A stretch of 64,000 bases of DNA from Zhengitettix transpicula (taxonomy: Eukaryota; Arthropoda; Insecta; Orthoptera; Tetrigidae), in NCBI GenBank assembly GCA_037074705.1, contig CM073591.1, forward strand, positions 61,444,897-61,508,896, given 5' to 3'. Below are positions 47,448 to 58,267 of this stretch, piece after piece (the stretch's first letter is position 1; every line of letters begins with the position of its first letter). Under the pieces are notes generated by a model, which was not told where the DNA came from, searched no databases, and saw nothing but the letters and a program-made list of their open reading frames with translations. The position numbers and the translations under genes are program-made.

Positions 47448-47541
47448 GGTTTAATATGCAGGAATTGACGTGGGTCAAAATTCCATAAAAACTTCGAATG
47501 GTCTGTGACCATGGAAATTCACGTAAATGTATTATCGTGTC
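47448..47541. repeat. R3 repeat, copy 2
   Basis: GGTTTAATATGCAGGAATTG and GGAAATTCACGTAAATGTAT with TATCGTG match 14033-14152 at both ends; the middles differ. Confidence 0.5.
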
Positions 47542-47559
47542 TCTATTTATTCGACTTAA

Positions 47560-47650
47560 TCCTCCAATACTATCATGACAGAGGTTCCGGGTTCGAATAC
47601 CGGCAGGGGCATGAGTATTTGTACTCGTCATTGTCATGAAAACTGGTTGT
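47560..47650 (+). mobile_element. tRNA-derived SINE fragment
   Basis: TTCCGGGTTCGAATACCGGC contains a B box and T-arm-like palindrome (CCGGgttcgaataCCGG). Its antisense gives HAPAGIRTRN, another typical spurious SINE peptide, so the 109-codon minus-strand frame at 47344-47673 is not a gene. No A box is visible. Confidence 0.55.
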
Positions 47651-48429
47651 ATGATAATCGTTTCGCTGACCACGTGCCACTTTTAATTCCAGAATGTGTC
47701 GTATTTATATTTTTACCATTCGTATATTTATGACGAGTTATTTTTTTGAGCATTCTCCTCGTAATTGTGCTGTTTTCGTTCATTTTGACTCTGCTCCCAT
47801 TTTAATGTCCATACCTAATGCATCGATGTACCTCTTCGCTACGTATGATCTCCTAAGAACCATTTCGCAACTCTCGTCGTCCATCCTCCGTATCTATTCA
47901 GCGCACTGCCATTCAAATTTTCGTTGTAATGCGCGATCGATCGTATCGTACCGTATTAGATAAGTCCTTTATCATGTGATCTCATTTTTAACAATACCGT
48001 CCCACTTCTTTACTCATCTTGAATTTTCTATTATGTCGTGTAGTTGTATTTTGAGTGCTATAGTTCAAACTCATAACATAAAGTGAATGATTTAACCCTC
48101 ACACATTCGTATATAAAATATCCCGAAAATTTTTGATTGTTACTTAAAGTTATTTATATTTGAGTTTCATGTTTGTCTAACAAGATCCTGATCCCGTGTT
48201 TTCTAACTGATGGTAGATTATACTAATTATTAGTATCGATTACTTGAGAAGAAACTTATCTTTCAGAGCCCTAACCATCATTATTTTTCCATCTTCCATG
48301 CTGTGGTTAGTCTATGTCATGCAAACGTTTAACAGAGTCCGCAACTCATTTTCGGATCAATATCCTGGGTCCTTTTTAATTAAGTACTTTTTAACCCTTC
48401 TGCGCCCTTTTGATATATTCACCACGAAC

Positions 48430-48890
48430 GTTTTTAAAGTGGATCTGAGGATGTGCGTGGGTTCTCGGTGCGTGCGGTGAGATTATCCGTCGAAGGTACG
48501 CGTACTCGAGAGCGATACGCGAGGTTTTTCGTAATTGGTGGCAAGAGTGGAGGCTTGATTAGGTGGGTGTTTGCAGCTGCTGCAGCTGTGGTTTGTCGCC
48601 GTAAGCCGCTTACCGGCTTAGCCTTGTTAGGAGCTCGCTGGAGCTGACTCGGCGACACAATGGGAGCGGCACCTGGACCAAGGCCGCCATCCTCCATCTC
48701 TCTCCACATTCCTGGAGCTCGTCACCAAATGGAGAGCGACCCAGCGGTGATGGCTCAATGATCACAAACATTCGAGTCGGCCATTGATACCGGTAACACA
48801 GCTGCTTGTCACCACACAAGGAGCAACACTGCCGATGATACGACGACCACCACATTGGCGCCAAGCTCACTCCATCATATTACGGATCAG
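48430..48890. promoter_or_regulatory. GC-rich island with overlapping frames
   Basis: One of the most GC-rich blocks in the window: GGTACGCGTACTCGAGAGCG, GCAGCTGCTGCAGCTGTGG (clustered E-boxes) and AAGCCGCTTACCGGCTTAGC (imperfect palindrome). Three frames of 64-91 codons on both strands overlap, none with a domain. It could be a promoter/first exon or an enhancer. Confidence 0.3.
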
Positions 48891-51750
48891 AAAATGGTGT
48901 TAGTACGTCTCTGGACACGACAGAAACATTATTTATTTCATCTTAATCACATCTTAATTGGCTTTTGAAGTTAATAGATAATTATGGAATAAACCGCATC
49001 TTGCATGTTTCACTGTTGATTCAAGGCTTGAGGGTGAATCACGCCGGTCTCTATTCAGTAATCAGGCGTTATTACAAATATTCAAATATAACCAAAATGG
49101 GACTACTTAATTGGACAAATCAACCGTTTCTATAACAGCGGAATACATTTATTTATTTTAAAAAATCAATTTAAAACTCGAAGTAACATATATTCAAAGT
49201 TTGGAGAAGATGTTGGCTCTGAAGTACTGTTCGATTTCTGTCCCTGAAGATCCATTTCGGGGAAAAGCGGAAGCCTAAAAACAGAAATAAAGTTGAGCAA
49301 CGTTCTATCCAAACTTCGTTTCAGTGAACAATGGATGTGCGATAGGGAAGAAATTTTAAAATCTATCAGACATGACAGTCCAAAATCGTTCTACAGCGAC
49401 AAGTGTCTTCAAGGAAATTTGAGTTCCATTACAATATTCACTATGGTGATTTGCTAACTCTCTCGAAATATTTGACCTAATTTACTTTTATTTCCATCTT
49501 CGAAACATCTGAAGTTACATATTAATGCCATCCACTGCAAAACCATTAAATTGTGTTATAAAAGAATTTTCTGCTTTCAGATGGTATCGGAATTGGATTT
49601 GCCTAAAAGTCATAAGATTTTGCAGAATTGAGACAATTTGTTCTCAATATATCATTGAATGTACGTAATTATAACATTATTTCTTTGAACATATTCCATA
49701 ATATTTCCAAGATTGATCTTTTTTCATTTTTAACCAATAATTTAATATAATTATTATTCCATAGTATGATTACAATATTGTAAATTTTTTAATATAGACC
49801 TATTTTTAGTGTTTTTTTTAAAAAAAAAATCGTTCCTTTTACAATGATATCAATGTTTCTTATTACATGAAAAATCAATAAATTCCATAAACAAATTACG
49901 TACTACCATATAATAATAATTGTTTTGAGAAACGTCTACCCATTTTAATATAACTTTTAATTAAGAACAGTAATCCAACCCCGTTAACTTCCATATGCAT
50001 TAATAATTTTTATTACGCAATGATAAGAATCTTATATTTGAGACGAATATTATTATTTTTTAGTTCTATTAGGTAAATATCGATTGATTGATTTCGTTGA
50101 GAACTAAATATTTATCAAACACATATGTTTGGGAAAAATTAATTGCAAATGTATGTTGTAATGACAAACATTTTGAAAGTACTTTATATAACTATGTGAT
50201 CATTATACTGATTGTTTCCGATTATTTATTTTTACAAAATTTATTTTGTATACTTTAAACGGTTATCCGAAAAGACTTGAATTAATTTCAGTCTGCCTTA
50301 TCTTTATGAGAAATAAAACTTATTTTTCTTTGTAATTATCATTTGACAGGTAAATAGGATTATTATTCATTATTTTCAATCAGACGTAATTTTTTCATTT
50401 TATTACTGGAATTAATTGTTCATTATTATTTCTTAGTCTCTATCAATTAAGTTAAAATTATTGGCAAGTGTCAAAATATTACTTACGGAACGTTTATTTT
50501 ATTATTAATTTAATTCAGTCAATTATTCAATCGAATAGGAATAATGGATAAGAAGGAAGCATTTTTCAATTTCAATTTATATTTCAACTTTTTGATGGTT
50601 TCCGAAAATTTACTAAATAAAACATTTCCATTATAATGCATTTATTTCCCTTTACTTACCTGTGTGCTTGCCTTTTTGCTTGCCTTTTTTATTGAATAAT
50701 TTTTTCTCTTTTTCTGAAGAATTACCCAAAAAATACAGCATGTGGGAAAATAGAGAAAAAGTATTAAAAATAAACTAATTTTCTAATATTCAGGTTACTG
50801 AATTTGACATTCAATTATCACAGATAGCTGAATTTAATTATTTTTGTAACGGGCAGATTCCAATGTAATTTATTATTAACACATTAACTTAAAAATTTTG
50901 AAATTAACCAATTTGTTCCTTTCTAGACCCAAAGACTAACAAATTGAGAGAGTCATTAATGTTTGAAATTGCATAAAATGTATCTCTTAGAATTAACTAA
51001 TAAGCCATTCACTCAAACGGAATTCAGTAAATAATTCACGGAAGCATTAGTAATTTATAACAAGACCTCTAGTATATGCTTTATTAAAATTCTACTTCTG
51101 GGAAACAGTATAACCTCGGAAAATAGAATAATCATATTTGATAAATCATTTATACTTATGTATTGAAAACAGTACTTGAACCAAAGGAACTTTGTGGAAT
51201 GCCCATAATTATTTGTCGCAGTTAAGGTTTACAAGTATTTCCAGAATACGAATTCTTCAGTGTTGCTCTGTTACTTAAGAACGAGGTGTAAAGGAAACGG
51301 GAAATTTCGATATCTCCATAGTAAACAATATAAATTTTCCTATTAAAATACGATGGTCAAAACAATGAAATGCTGAGAGTTTTGTGAATCTAATATAATA
51401 TGATTAAGAGGAAAAATTGGCTTTTTCTATTGAAAATTACTTCTTGAAACCAAATTGACAGCAAATTGCGTTTGAGTGTTTGATAATCCTGATGTGAACC
51501 ACTGTATCAGATATTTGCATTTCTTGAATGTAGAGTACTACAGTTGCAACTATCAGGGGAGATAATAATAAGAGTGATTATTAAAACGATAACTCATATT
51601 GATCTTTGAAAATTTGTTTGAAGACACTACTTAAGATCATATAATTAACTGATGAATATTAACTATTTGTCTCAATTAAAAAAAGGAAAATGAATGTAAA
51701 ATTAATTATATAATATGAGAATTTTTCTTTTACGTCTGTTTTTGAAATTT
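48891..51750. other. AT-rich desert, nothing recognised
   Basis: Nearly 2.9 kb without a frame above about 60 codons, repeat match or RNA gene. Confidence 0.55.
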
Positions 51751-51754
51751 TAAC

Positions 51755-51913
51755 TCAGTTAATGACCTTTTACAAACACTTTATTTTTTATTTATAGCGT
51801 CCGATACGTGTTCGTATCTTCTTCAGGTATTATCCAAATTATTATAACAAACCTTTACTACGCCGTAACGCTATAAATAAAAAATAAAGTGTCTGTAAAA
51901 GATCCTTAACTGA
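51755..51913. repeat. Fold-back with 46-bp arms (Penelope-like family E)
   Basis: Arms 51755-51800 (TCAGTTAATGACCTTTTACA start) and 51868-51913 are reverse complements with 3 mismatches. Inside, on the minus strand, CTGAAGA (51820-51826) is followed by GATACG-AACA-CGTATC, a perfect stem II, and then GGACG where GAAAC is expected. A hammerhead-type layout with a mutated core. Confidence 0.7.
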
Positions 51914-51977
51914 TTTATTATATTATTTGAGGATTAAATTATATAACGTCTAAATCATCTGCAATAAATACAGAAAT

Positions 51978-52277
51978 TAAAAATGTATGAATAAATGTAA
52001 ATATTTTAGATGTAATTTATTAACAAAAATATGAAATTCACAACGTTTCGTCCTCAATATATTTCGGTTACTACAAGCATTGCAAGCAGAGAATTCCTTT
52101 AAAGTCAAATTCGTTTTACTTACTCAATTTTGGCTAATATTTATGGAATAATATGGCAATTCTTGCCTATTAATAACACCTGGTAAAACCATGTATTGAG
52201 GACTAAACGTTGTGAAGTTTACGTTTTTTGTTAATAAATTTAGTATAATAAATTTGGCTATATTCATACACGTTTAT
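51978..52277. repeat. Fold-back (family F)
   Basis: The left arm 52013-52060 (TAATTTATTAACAAAAATAT, CACAACGTTTCGTCCTCAAT) pairs with the right arm at about 52191-52242 (ATTGAGGACTAAACGTTGTG, TTTTTTGTTAATAAATTTA). Weaker similarity extends out to 51978 and 52277. CACAACGTTT..GTCCTCAAT marks a GAAACGTTGTG-type end as in the other Penelope-like tails. Confidence 0.6.
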
Positions 52278-52542
52278 TAATATATGAAAGTCACATAACT
52301 ATATTTATTACAGAGATATTGTAAAACCTATCTATTCAAGGAACTCGATCACGTTCTGCATTACAGATGTTCCTAATAATATAATACGAGTATCATTTTT
52401 TTTAATCGATTTTCATGAAATATTTAAAATAAACGTATAAGGAGCATAAATACCTCTGTAGACGCACTGAATAATTAACTAAAATCACAATTCTTTATAA
52501 ACTATGCGTCCGTAAAAGATAAGAATTTTGATATTCACCTGT

Positions 52543-52565
52543 TAATAATAATAATAATAATAATA
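52543..52565. repeat. (AAT)n tail of LINE
   Basis: About seven AAT units. On the element's sense strand they form the (ATT)n tail used by this LINE class instead of poly-A. Confidence 0.8.
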
Positions 52566-53330
52566 TCATATTCCGTAGATTCTGTAGAGAAGCTTAGCTT
52601 CAAGGATGTGGAATGAGTCAGGGTGTACATTTATACCATTAATACTACGATAACACTATCAATTAATAACGACTAACAATATTCTATAGCATAAACTTAT
52701 GAATAGCTCATGCTTGCTATTTACAGTCATATAATAACAGTATAACATAGGAATTGGATTCCGATTTATAGTTCATGCTGACTATTTACATTATAACTTA
52801 ATTGTACATCTCCGATTATTATATAAATTCTTTTACTGAATAGTAGAAGTGGCTAAGCAGAAATGAAGATAACTCAGCTTTAAATTGACTTTGGTTGCTA
52901 GACAACTGTTTGATTCTTTGTGGCAGTCTGTTAAAGATGGAGATGTGTGCAATTGACAACGTTTTACATTTTTTTTGGTACAGATTATTTTTGTTCCTTG
53001 TACTGAAGCCATGAATATCAGAATTATTCATAAATAAGTGTCTATTTTTTGTCACAAATAACATTAATGAATAAATGTACTGACACGACAGAATGAAAAT
53101 TCCCAATTATTTTTTTAGAGGTGACCTGACTTAATGCTCGGACAACACGTTTTTGAGCAATAAAAATCTTGACTATACCTGTTGAGTTGCCCCAGAATAT
53201 AATCGCGTATGACAAAATAGAATGAAAATTCGCAAAGTAGACCAGTTTTCTTGTTTTAAAATTCTTACAGCATATGTGGCCGAGCTAAGTTTGTTAAGTA
53301 ACTGATAAATCTGATCAGTCCAATTTAATT
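52543..53330 (-). mobile_element. LINE 3' end with RT C-terminal coding (CR1/Jockey type)
   Basis: On the minus strand, pieces of a non-LTR reverse transcriptase C-terminus are readable in two frames: LLNKLSSATYAVRILKQENW, then, after a frameshift near 53240, YFANFHSILSYAIIFWGNST with KIFIAQKRVVRAL. After a stretch lost near 53106, NNSDIHGFSTRNKNNLYQKK and FNRLPQRIKQLSSN follow. These are the order and motifs (YYA.FHS.LSYGIIFWGNS; N(S)DIHxxxTRxKxxL; FNxLPxxIK) of the domain after the RT fingers/palm in CR1/Jockey-like LINEs. The 3' untranslated region ends in an (ATT)n microsatellite at 52543-52565. Upstream parts are missing. Dead copy. Confidence 0.85.
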
Positions 53331-53399
53331 AATTATTTACCATGTTATTTATTATGTTATAGGATTTTAGCAAATAGGAATTCAAATTGACGGTAAAAG

Positions 53400-54015
53400 T
53401 TAGTGAATTAATTCTCACAGGCCCTTGATAGATTTACGCTCCGTATAAACGGCTATTTCTAGAAGATAGGCTTCCGATTGCTATTTGTATAGTCTCATTG
53501 AAATTCGATCCGTTGGTTGTGTGCGGACAGCCGACCACAGATAGGTCTTAATCTACGTGTAAGTGAGCTGCCGTCCGTCCGCGTCGATAAGGACGCATGT
53601 GTGAAGCTCATAAATTTCTCTCGTTAACGTCAGCGTCAATCCCAGAGAAGGCGGCGTTGTTTGTCCAGAGATTTATTCCTCCGGCCCCAGAAATAACAGG
53701 GAAGGAGAAGCGCCACTTCCGGTCTTGAATGTCGCCGCCGCAGTGCGGCCAACACAAACACAAACACGTCGTTAGAGAGAGGCATTCCTATTCTAAATCG
53801 CGACCTTGTTTTCGCGGCGCACGTGCGAGGCGATCATCCTAAGTGCTCTTCAAAGGAACAATAAAATACGAACAATAGCGTACATTAACATTCGAAGAAC
53901 AAAGAATTCAACACCTCAGTCTTTTACAACCCCGTCCTTTAGTTCCGCGTCGGATGCCGGCCGTCGTTTCCTTTCTGTGCGTCTCCACCCGGGAATGCGT
54001 CTAACGTGATATTTG
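53400..54015. promoter_or_regulatory. GC-richer island, enhancer- or promoter-like
   Basis: About 600 bp, non-repeat. It contains GCCGACCACAGATAGG (RUNX-type ACCACA with an adjacent GATA-like core), GAGCTGCCGTCCGTCCGCGT, CTCATAAATTTCTC and CGCCGCCGCAGTGCGGCC. A 67-codon frame (53806-54009) has no domain. It begins directly beyond the LINE 5' truncation point. Confidence 0.3.
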
Positions 54016-54399
54016 AGAAATTCTGGCATGTATGACTCACACAACGCTGTGGGGAATGTTAAACACAGGTTCTAATGTTTCCAAAGCCAAAAACACAGAA
54101 TCGCACGACCGGAAAAAAAGTATTAAGTTCAGATAAAAAGCACGGGGTTTTCATGAACAAAAAAAAGTAATTCAGTTATTTGCGTGTAACTGTTCTAGCA
54201 GTAATGTTTTATTTTTAAAGAGATTAATCAATTATTAAATCATATTGATTTGCAAATTAAATTTGATTCCTCGAATATAATACAATGTTATCAAAACTTT
54301 TTTTTACAAATTAGTAATTAGATTTTTACATTAGGGTTTAAATGTTTTAAGAGTTCATCTGGCATGATACAATCTCCACAAATTTGTGTAGATCTATTT

Positions 54400-54900
54400 C
54401 TAAACGGACGGTGACGATTCTTGTCTCTTTGTCCTGCGGTCTCTGGACTGTGTTCGGCTCGACTGCAGATCGAAGCTGCTCATTGTTTCACCAAAGACAG
54501 GATTCGTCCATCCGTGAAGACTGGACGCCATCTACTAATTCTTTGTAAATTTTGAACTTTTACGTTGTCGCGATTTAAACTTATAACTAACTACTCATCG
54601 CTAGCTATACTCATATCTCAACTGCTGATAATCAACTTCCAACTCGACTGACTACTCTATCCCAACGGTGAACCTTCTACTAACTTCTCCTAGCTGCGTT
54701 AATTTTTCTCCTAGCCAGGACCCAGTACTGTATTTTCTCCCCGACTTTACATGATCCAATGTTATCCAGAAAACTGTCATGTGTAACAAAACGAAAGTGG
54801 TAACAATTTTTCTAAGTTGAACAACCTAATCCACATACCTGACACAGGCTTGGAACAACATTCTGTGGCGCCGCTAACAAGAATTTCAGTTTCTTATCCA
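54400..54900 (+). other. Possible LTR/leader with primer-binding-like site
   Basis: A pyrimidine-rich ACTACTC..CTATACTC..ACTTCTCCTAGC tract is followed by TGGCGCCGCTAACAAGAA (54865 on). Many insect LTR retroelements have a primer-binding site starting TGGCGCC just after the 5' LTR. No second LTR and no gag or pol frame is detected, so the assignment is weak. Confidence 0.2.
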
Positions 54901-55149
54901 CCCGCGAACCATAAATTTCAGACAAACTCGAAGCTGGTTCTATGGCGTACCCTTCACAGATTTACTGCATAACTATTATAAAAAAATTGTAGAATTCCAA
55001 ATAATATTTCGTTACGGTACGAGAGATACTTTGGTAGTTGTTTCTCCTTGGTGGAGACCACTGAAGTTCTGATTTTGTAGTTTGTTCATTGTTGTTTGCT
55101 ATTAATGTAATTTTTTGTGATAAGAGAAATAAATATTAGGTGATTATAG

Positions 55150-55800
55150 GATGGCGGACAAATCGAGCAACATTATATGTATATATATATTGTAATGCCA
55201 ATTAATTAGGACATTAATTGTTTCAACATAAAAATATAAATTGTTTGAGAAACCCATTATAGCGGCAAGAGCTTTGGAACAACAATATAAATTCCGGCTC
55301 TGTTCCTTTGTCGGAAGGTCCGTCAAAATGGTGTATGCGCGTTAAATTGCGAGACGAGAGTTCAGTTTGCAGGAAGGTATGGTGAGATACAGTTCACGGA
55401 AAGACCTCGTCGAGGTATAAAAGCTTTTGGAAGGAGAATTCAACAGGGTTGGCAATTAGCAGGACAAAGTAAAACATTCATAAAAGTGTAACGTCGAAAC
55501 CTGCTAAGAAAAAGCTGTTTTTGTGTCCATAGCCGGCCAGAAATAGCAAAAGTTTCGGTTTAAGTCCGGAACAATAAAGACTACCCAATCGACGAATCAC
55601 AGAAATCACCTAAGGCGAGCGGTCAACCGATAGATGACGAAAAGAGGATCATCCGAGTTCCTGACATCATATAAAATTTTGGCTTAAAAATTTGGTGTAG
55701 AATCTGTGAGTTTAGAAGCAGTGTAAAACCCGCAATAGTGTTTTCGAAAGTGGAAGACATTCTGGAATGCTGGGCAGACGTGAGTAACAAATTAAAAAAA
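55150..55800 (+). other. Decayed coding-like stretch, possibly a DNA transposon
   Basis: The plus strand has an interrupted frame with RPRRGIKAFGRRIQQGWQLA, then SRPEIAKVSV and DEKRIIRVPDII separated by stops. The composition is coding-like (few homopolymers, mid GC). It resembles the N-terminal DNA-binding part of a transposase in general character only; no DDE motif is seen. Confidence 0.2.
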
Positions 55801-55849
55801 AATTAATTATGTAAACGTGATTGAAAGATAGCCGTCAGATTTCGTTCTC

Positions 55850-56045
55850 TTTTTGATTAAAATTGTTAATCAGAGTCAATATTTTTACTTTTAATTTCGT
55901 TCACAATTAAGTTTCGTTCTTGTTTAATTGACGAGTGAATTTCTTCTCTTTTAATTGTGATTTGTTGATGATAAGATTATAAATATTATGGATTCGTCCA
56001 TTATCAAACCCAGTGAAGACCCTGAGAAATTCAATATTTTAAATT
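55850..56045 (+). repeat. R2-related fragment
   Basis: CCATTATCAAACCCAGTGAA, GACCCTGAGA and TTCAATATTTT (55998-56040) match, in opposite orientation, the terminal block of both R2 copies (2476-2513 and 12293-12334) and the piece at 62580. The T-rich leader before it is only loosely similar. Reading from ATG at 55988 gives MDSSIIKPSEDPEKF, which may be the start of an R2-element protein. Confidence 0.45.
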
Positions 56046-56203
56046 TGTAATTGTTTGAGTTATTGCCGCAATAAAAATATTGTTTGTAAATTTTATTAAT
56101 CTTTAATTTAAAAAGCCCATATTAGGTGTATATATATATATATAATTATTTAAGATAATGCAGTTTTCTTACCAATTACAGATAATATTTTTATTGATTT
56201 ATG

Positions 56204-56237
56204 ACAACGTTTCGGTACATGTTTTTACCTTCCTCAG
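56204..56237 (-). ncRNA. Hammerhead ribozyme-like core, intact
   Basis: Read on the minus strand from 56237: CTGAGGA, then AGGTA..TACC (stem II GGUA/UACC with an 8-nt loop), then GAAAC, GTT, GTC. CUGANGA and GAAA are the invariant core of hammerhead ribozymes. After GAAA, C-GUU-G-UC would make a two-base-pair stem III ending in the cleavable triplet GUC. Very short stem III type I hammerheads are known from Penelope-like elements. Stem I pairing is not obvious in a single unit, so activity may need the paired copy. Confidence 0.6.
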
Positions 56238-56524
56238 GTCTTTACTGCGGAGAAAATGTACAAAATAAATTAGTTGTTATCAAAAAGCTAATAAATTTAC
56301 AAAAGTGGTTGAACAAAATATATTATACTATTAACATAATGAAACTGAGAAATACTCACCTAAATATGCCAAATGTTAAAAACTATTTTCACATCATATT
56401 AAAAAACAACACAAAGGTTAGTTTCATTATGTTAATAGTCTAATATATTTTGTTCAACCACTTTTGTAAACTTACTTCAACAAATTTATTTTTTACAATT
56501 TCTCCGAAGGAAAGATCTGTGGAA

Positions 56525-56560
56525 GGTATAAACACGTACCGAAACGTTGTCTTAAATCAA
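56525..56560 (+). ncRNA. Hammerhead ribozyme-like core, partner copy
   Basis: The right arm on the plus strand reads CTGTGGA, AGGTATAAACACGTACC, GAAAC, GTT, GTC. CUGUGGA differs from CUGANGA at the invariant A6, so this copy is probably inactive, while stem II (GGUA/UACC) is kept. Confidence 0.5.
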
Positions 56561-57071
56561 TAAAAGTATTGTCTGTAATTGGTCAGAAAACTTCATTATG
56601 TATTTCATATAAACAGACGTAAAAATACAACCATTATTTAAGTCAGTTTAAGGAAAATATAGGTTGTCGGTGACTAACCTTTCCATCGTTCAACTTTCCA
56701 TTAGTCCTCTGTCTTTCACAGAAAATAAAAATATTGACGTCATTATGTATAAGATGATCGAAAATATGATACTTTAGTAAAAGGATTAGCGAAAAGAATC
56801 GCATCTAGAAACTGAACTAACCTTCTCTCTAGTGACCATGGTGTTTCTACCGAGAACCATATTTTCACCATAATCATGTTTTTGCAGAATAATATGTAAG
56901 AAAAGCGATTCGTATTACAAGAGAAAAATACAGCTATTACTATTATTCGACAGGAATGAACGTTCTTCATGCAGATCTACGGAGACGAATTTATTGTCTT
57001 TGCAATTAACACGACTAACGTAGACAATGGAGAAAATACGTACTGGTTAGTCGTCAGTTTTCAATACTCAC

Positions 57072-57157
57072 GGCATCTCAAAATAAATCTCGTTTGGGGA
57101 TGTAGCTTCAATCAGCAATCTATAGTCATATGGCCAAGCATTTTCTCTATTCAAAGC
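57072..57157 (-). CDS. Candidate internal exon 2 (86 bp)
   Basis: On the minus strand, AAATTTGCAG precedes an open stretch of 28 codons plus 2 nt that reads ALNRENAWPYDYRLLIEATS and PNEIYFEMP, and GTGAGTATT follows (a strong 5' splice site). The entry phase 0 matches the exit phase of the candidate exon at 58093-58267, about 0.9 kb upstream in minus-strand sense. The acceptor's pyrimidine tract is weak. No family recognised. The surrounding longer frame (57068-57274) may instead be chance. Confidence 0.3.
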
Positions 57158-58092
57158 CTGCAAATTTCTCCCCCACACTAACACAGTGAATGCAATCACT
57201 GATAAGTTTTCTGCACCTCCCTCCAATACTTTAACGCTCCATTGAATATAACGACTCCCCTCAGAACCCTCCAATGAATGTTACACAGTTGAGTTCTCAC
57301 TCAAAGATACGGCCAGATATATATAACTATTCGCTTGTTTCTCTCTTATTCATTTACAAAAATTATTTCCTAATCTCGTTTTAGTATTAAAATTCCATAC
57401 CGATTAGAGAATTTTTTTTACACGCCAACCTGAAGAATCTCTATGTTTTTCGGCTCATTTATTAAGAACAACGACCAAAAATAAGACCACATAGCATATA
57501 CGTTTGATGATATGTAAGAACGTAAATAAACAAGCTCAAGTCCAGACTTAGGCATCCACTAAACGATCCCAGTAAATTGTAATTTATCTACGAGGATCTT
57601 GTTGAAACACCAAAATCTAATTTTTTCATAAAATAAATTACACTCGAATCTGTTATGCTTCCTTAACCTTACATATCTGAATGATTCTGATAAATCATCA
57701 CCCACGTTAAGTAACAGGTCGGAGTCCATGATACACGGTGATACAAATGTGTGTGCCAATAATTTAGAAAACAATAAAAGCCAACTGGTGTCATCTGGTA
57801 CTTACCACTGACATTAAAAATAAAACGGACTGATTGTTGAGGTTATTATTACAAATGGCGAGAAAAATAAATCTATTCATTAGAAACGTTAGTGGGGGAA
57901 TCAGGATTTGTAGAACAAAAAATCGTAAAACTGCGTAGGAAAAAATAATTTGTGAATATTATTATAATAAGGATGTTTATAGATTTACACTGAATACTGC
58001 ACATCACCGTTAACGAAATACGAGAAAACATGTATATTACATAATATTTTTTTCGGCGCCTCTTTGAATTGCATCTTTGATATTGGCGTTAC

Positions 58093-58267
58093 CTGAGGTG
58101 AGCAATGCGAATGTAAGGTGTTCGTGCCCAGGTGCCACTTGTTGAGCACCCAGCAACACTTAACGCTCGTTTTGCGGTTTGTGGTCAGCACTTCGGTCTT
58201 GCAGCGCAAAGTAACTTCTGCCTCCCACGCGATCAACCTTATGTCCAGCTCAGCTCCTACAGGCTCG
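58093..58267 (-). CDS. Candidate internal exon 1 (175 bp), cysteine-containing
   Basis: On the minus strand a TTTCTGTCAACTAATAG acceptor-like sequence precedes 175 bp of open, GC-richer sequence. It encodes EPVGAELDIRLIAWEAEVTL, RCKTEVLTTNRKTSVKCCWV and LNKWHLGTNTLHSHCSPQ, ending CAG followed by GTAACG, a good 5' splice site. Coding continues only up to this donor in meaningful composition. VTLRC..CCW..HC resembles the Cys-Trp-Cys spacing of small extracellular (for example Ig-like) domains, but I do not recognise a family. The exon would have entry phase 1 and exit phase 0. There is no ATG or stop, so the gene would extend beyond. Confidence 0.4.

Larger units (their letters stand above)
56155..56599. 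mobile_element. Long fold-back with hammerhead core (Penelope-like family C)
   Basis: The left arm 56155-56346 and right arm 56420-56599 are reverse complements over about 180-190 bp with scattered mismatches and a spacer of about 73 bp. Matching ends include TTACAGATAATATTTTTATT / AATAAAAGTATTGTCTGTAA and AGTGGTTGAACAAAATATAT / its complement. The 80-codon frame on the plus strand (56201-56443) is inside the arms and not a gene. Each arm carries one hammerhead-like unit. Confidence 0.8.

Noticed and set aside
47344..47673. 109-codon minus-strand frame with HAPAGIRTRN
   Set aside because: Also SINE-derived (B box and flanks), with no other coding signal.
55150..55800. Tc1/mariner transposase
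   Set aside because: General character fits but no D,D motif, no terminal inverted repeats and several stops; kept only as a weak unrecognised feature.
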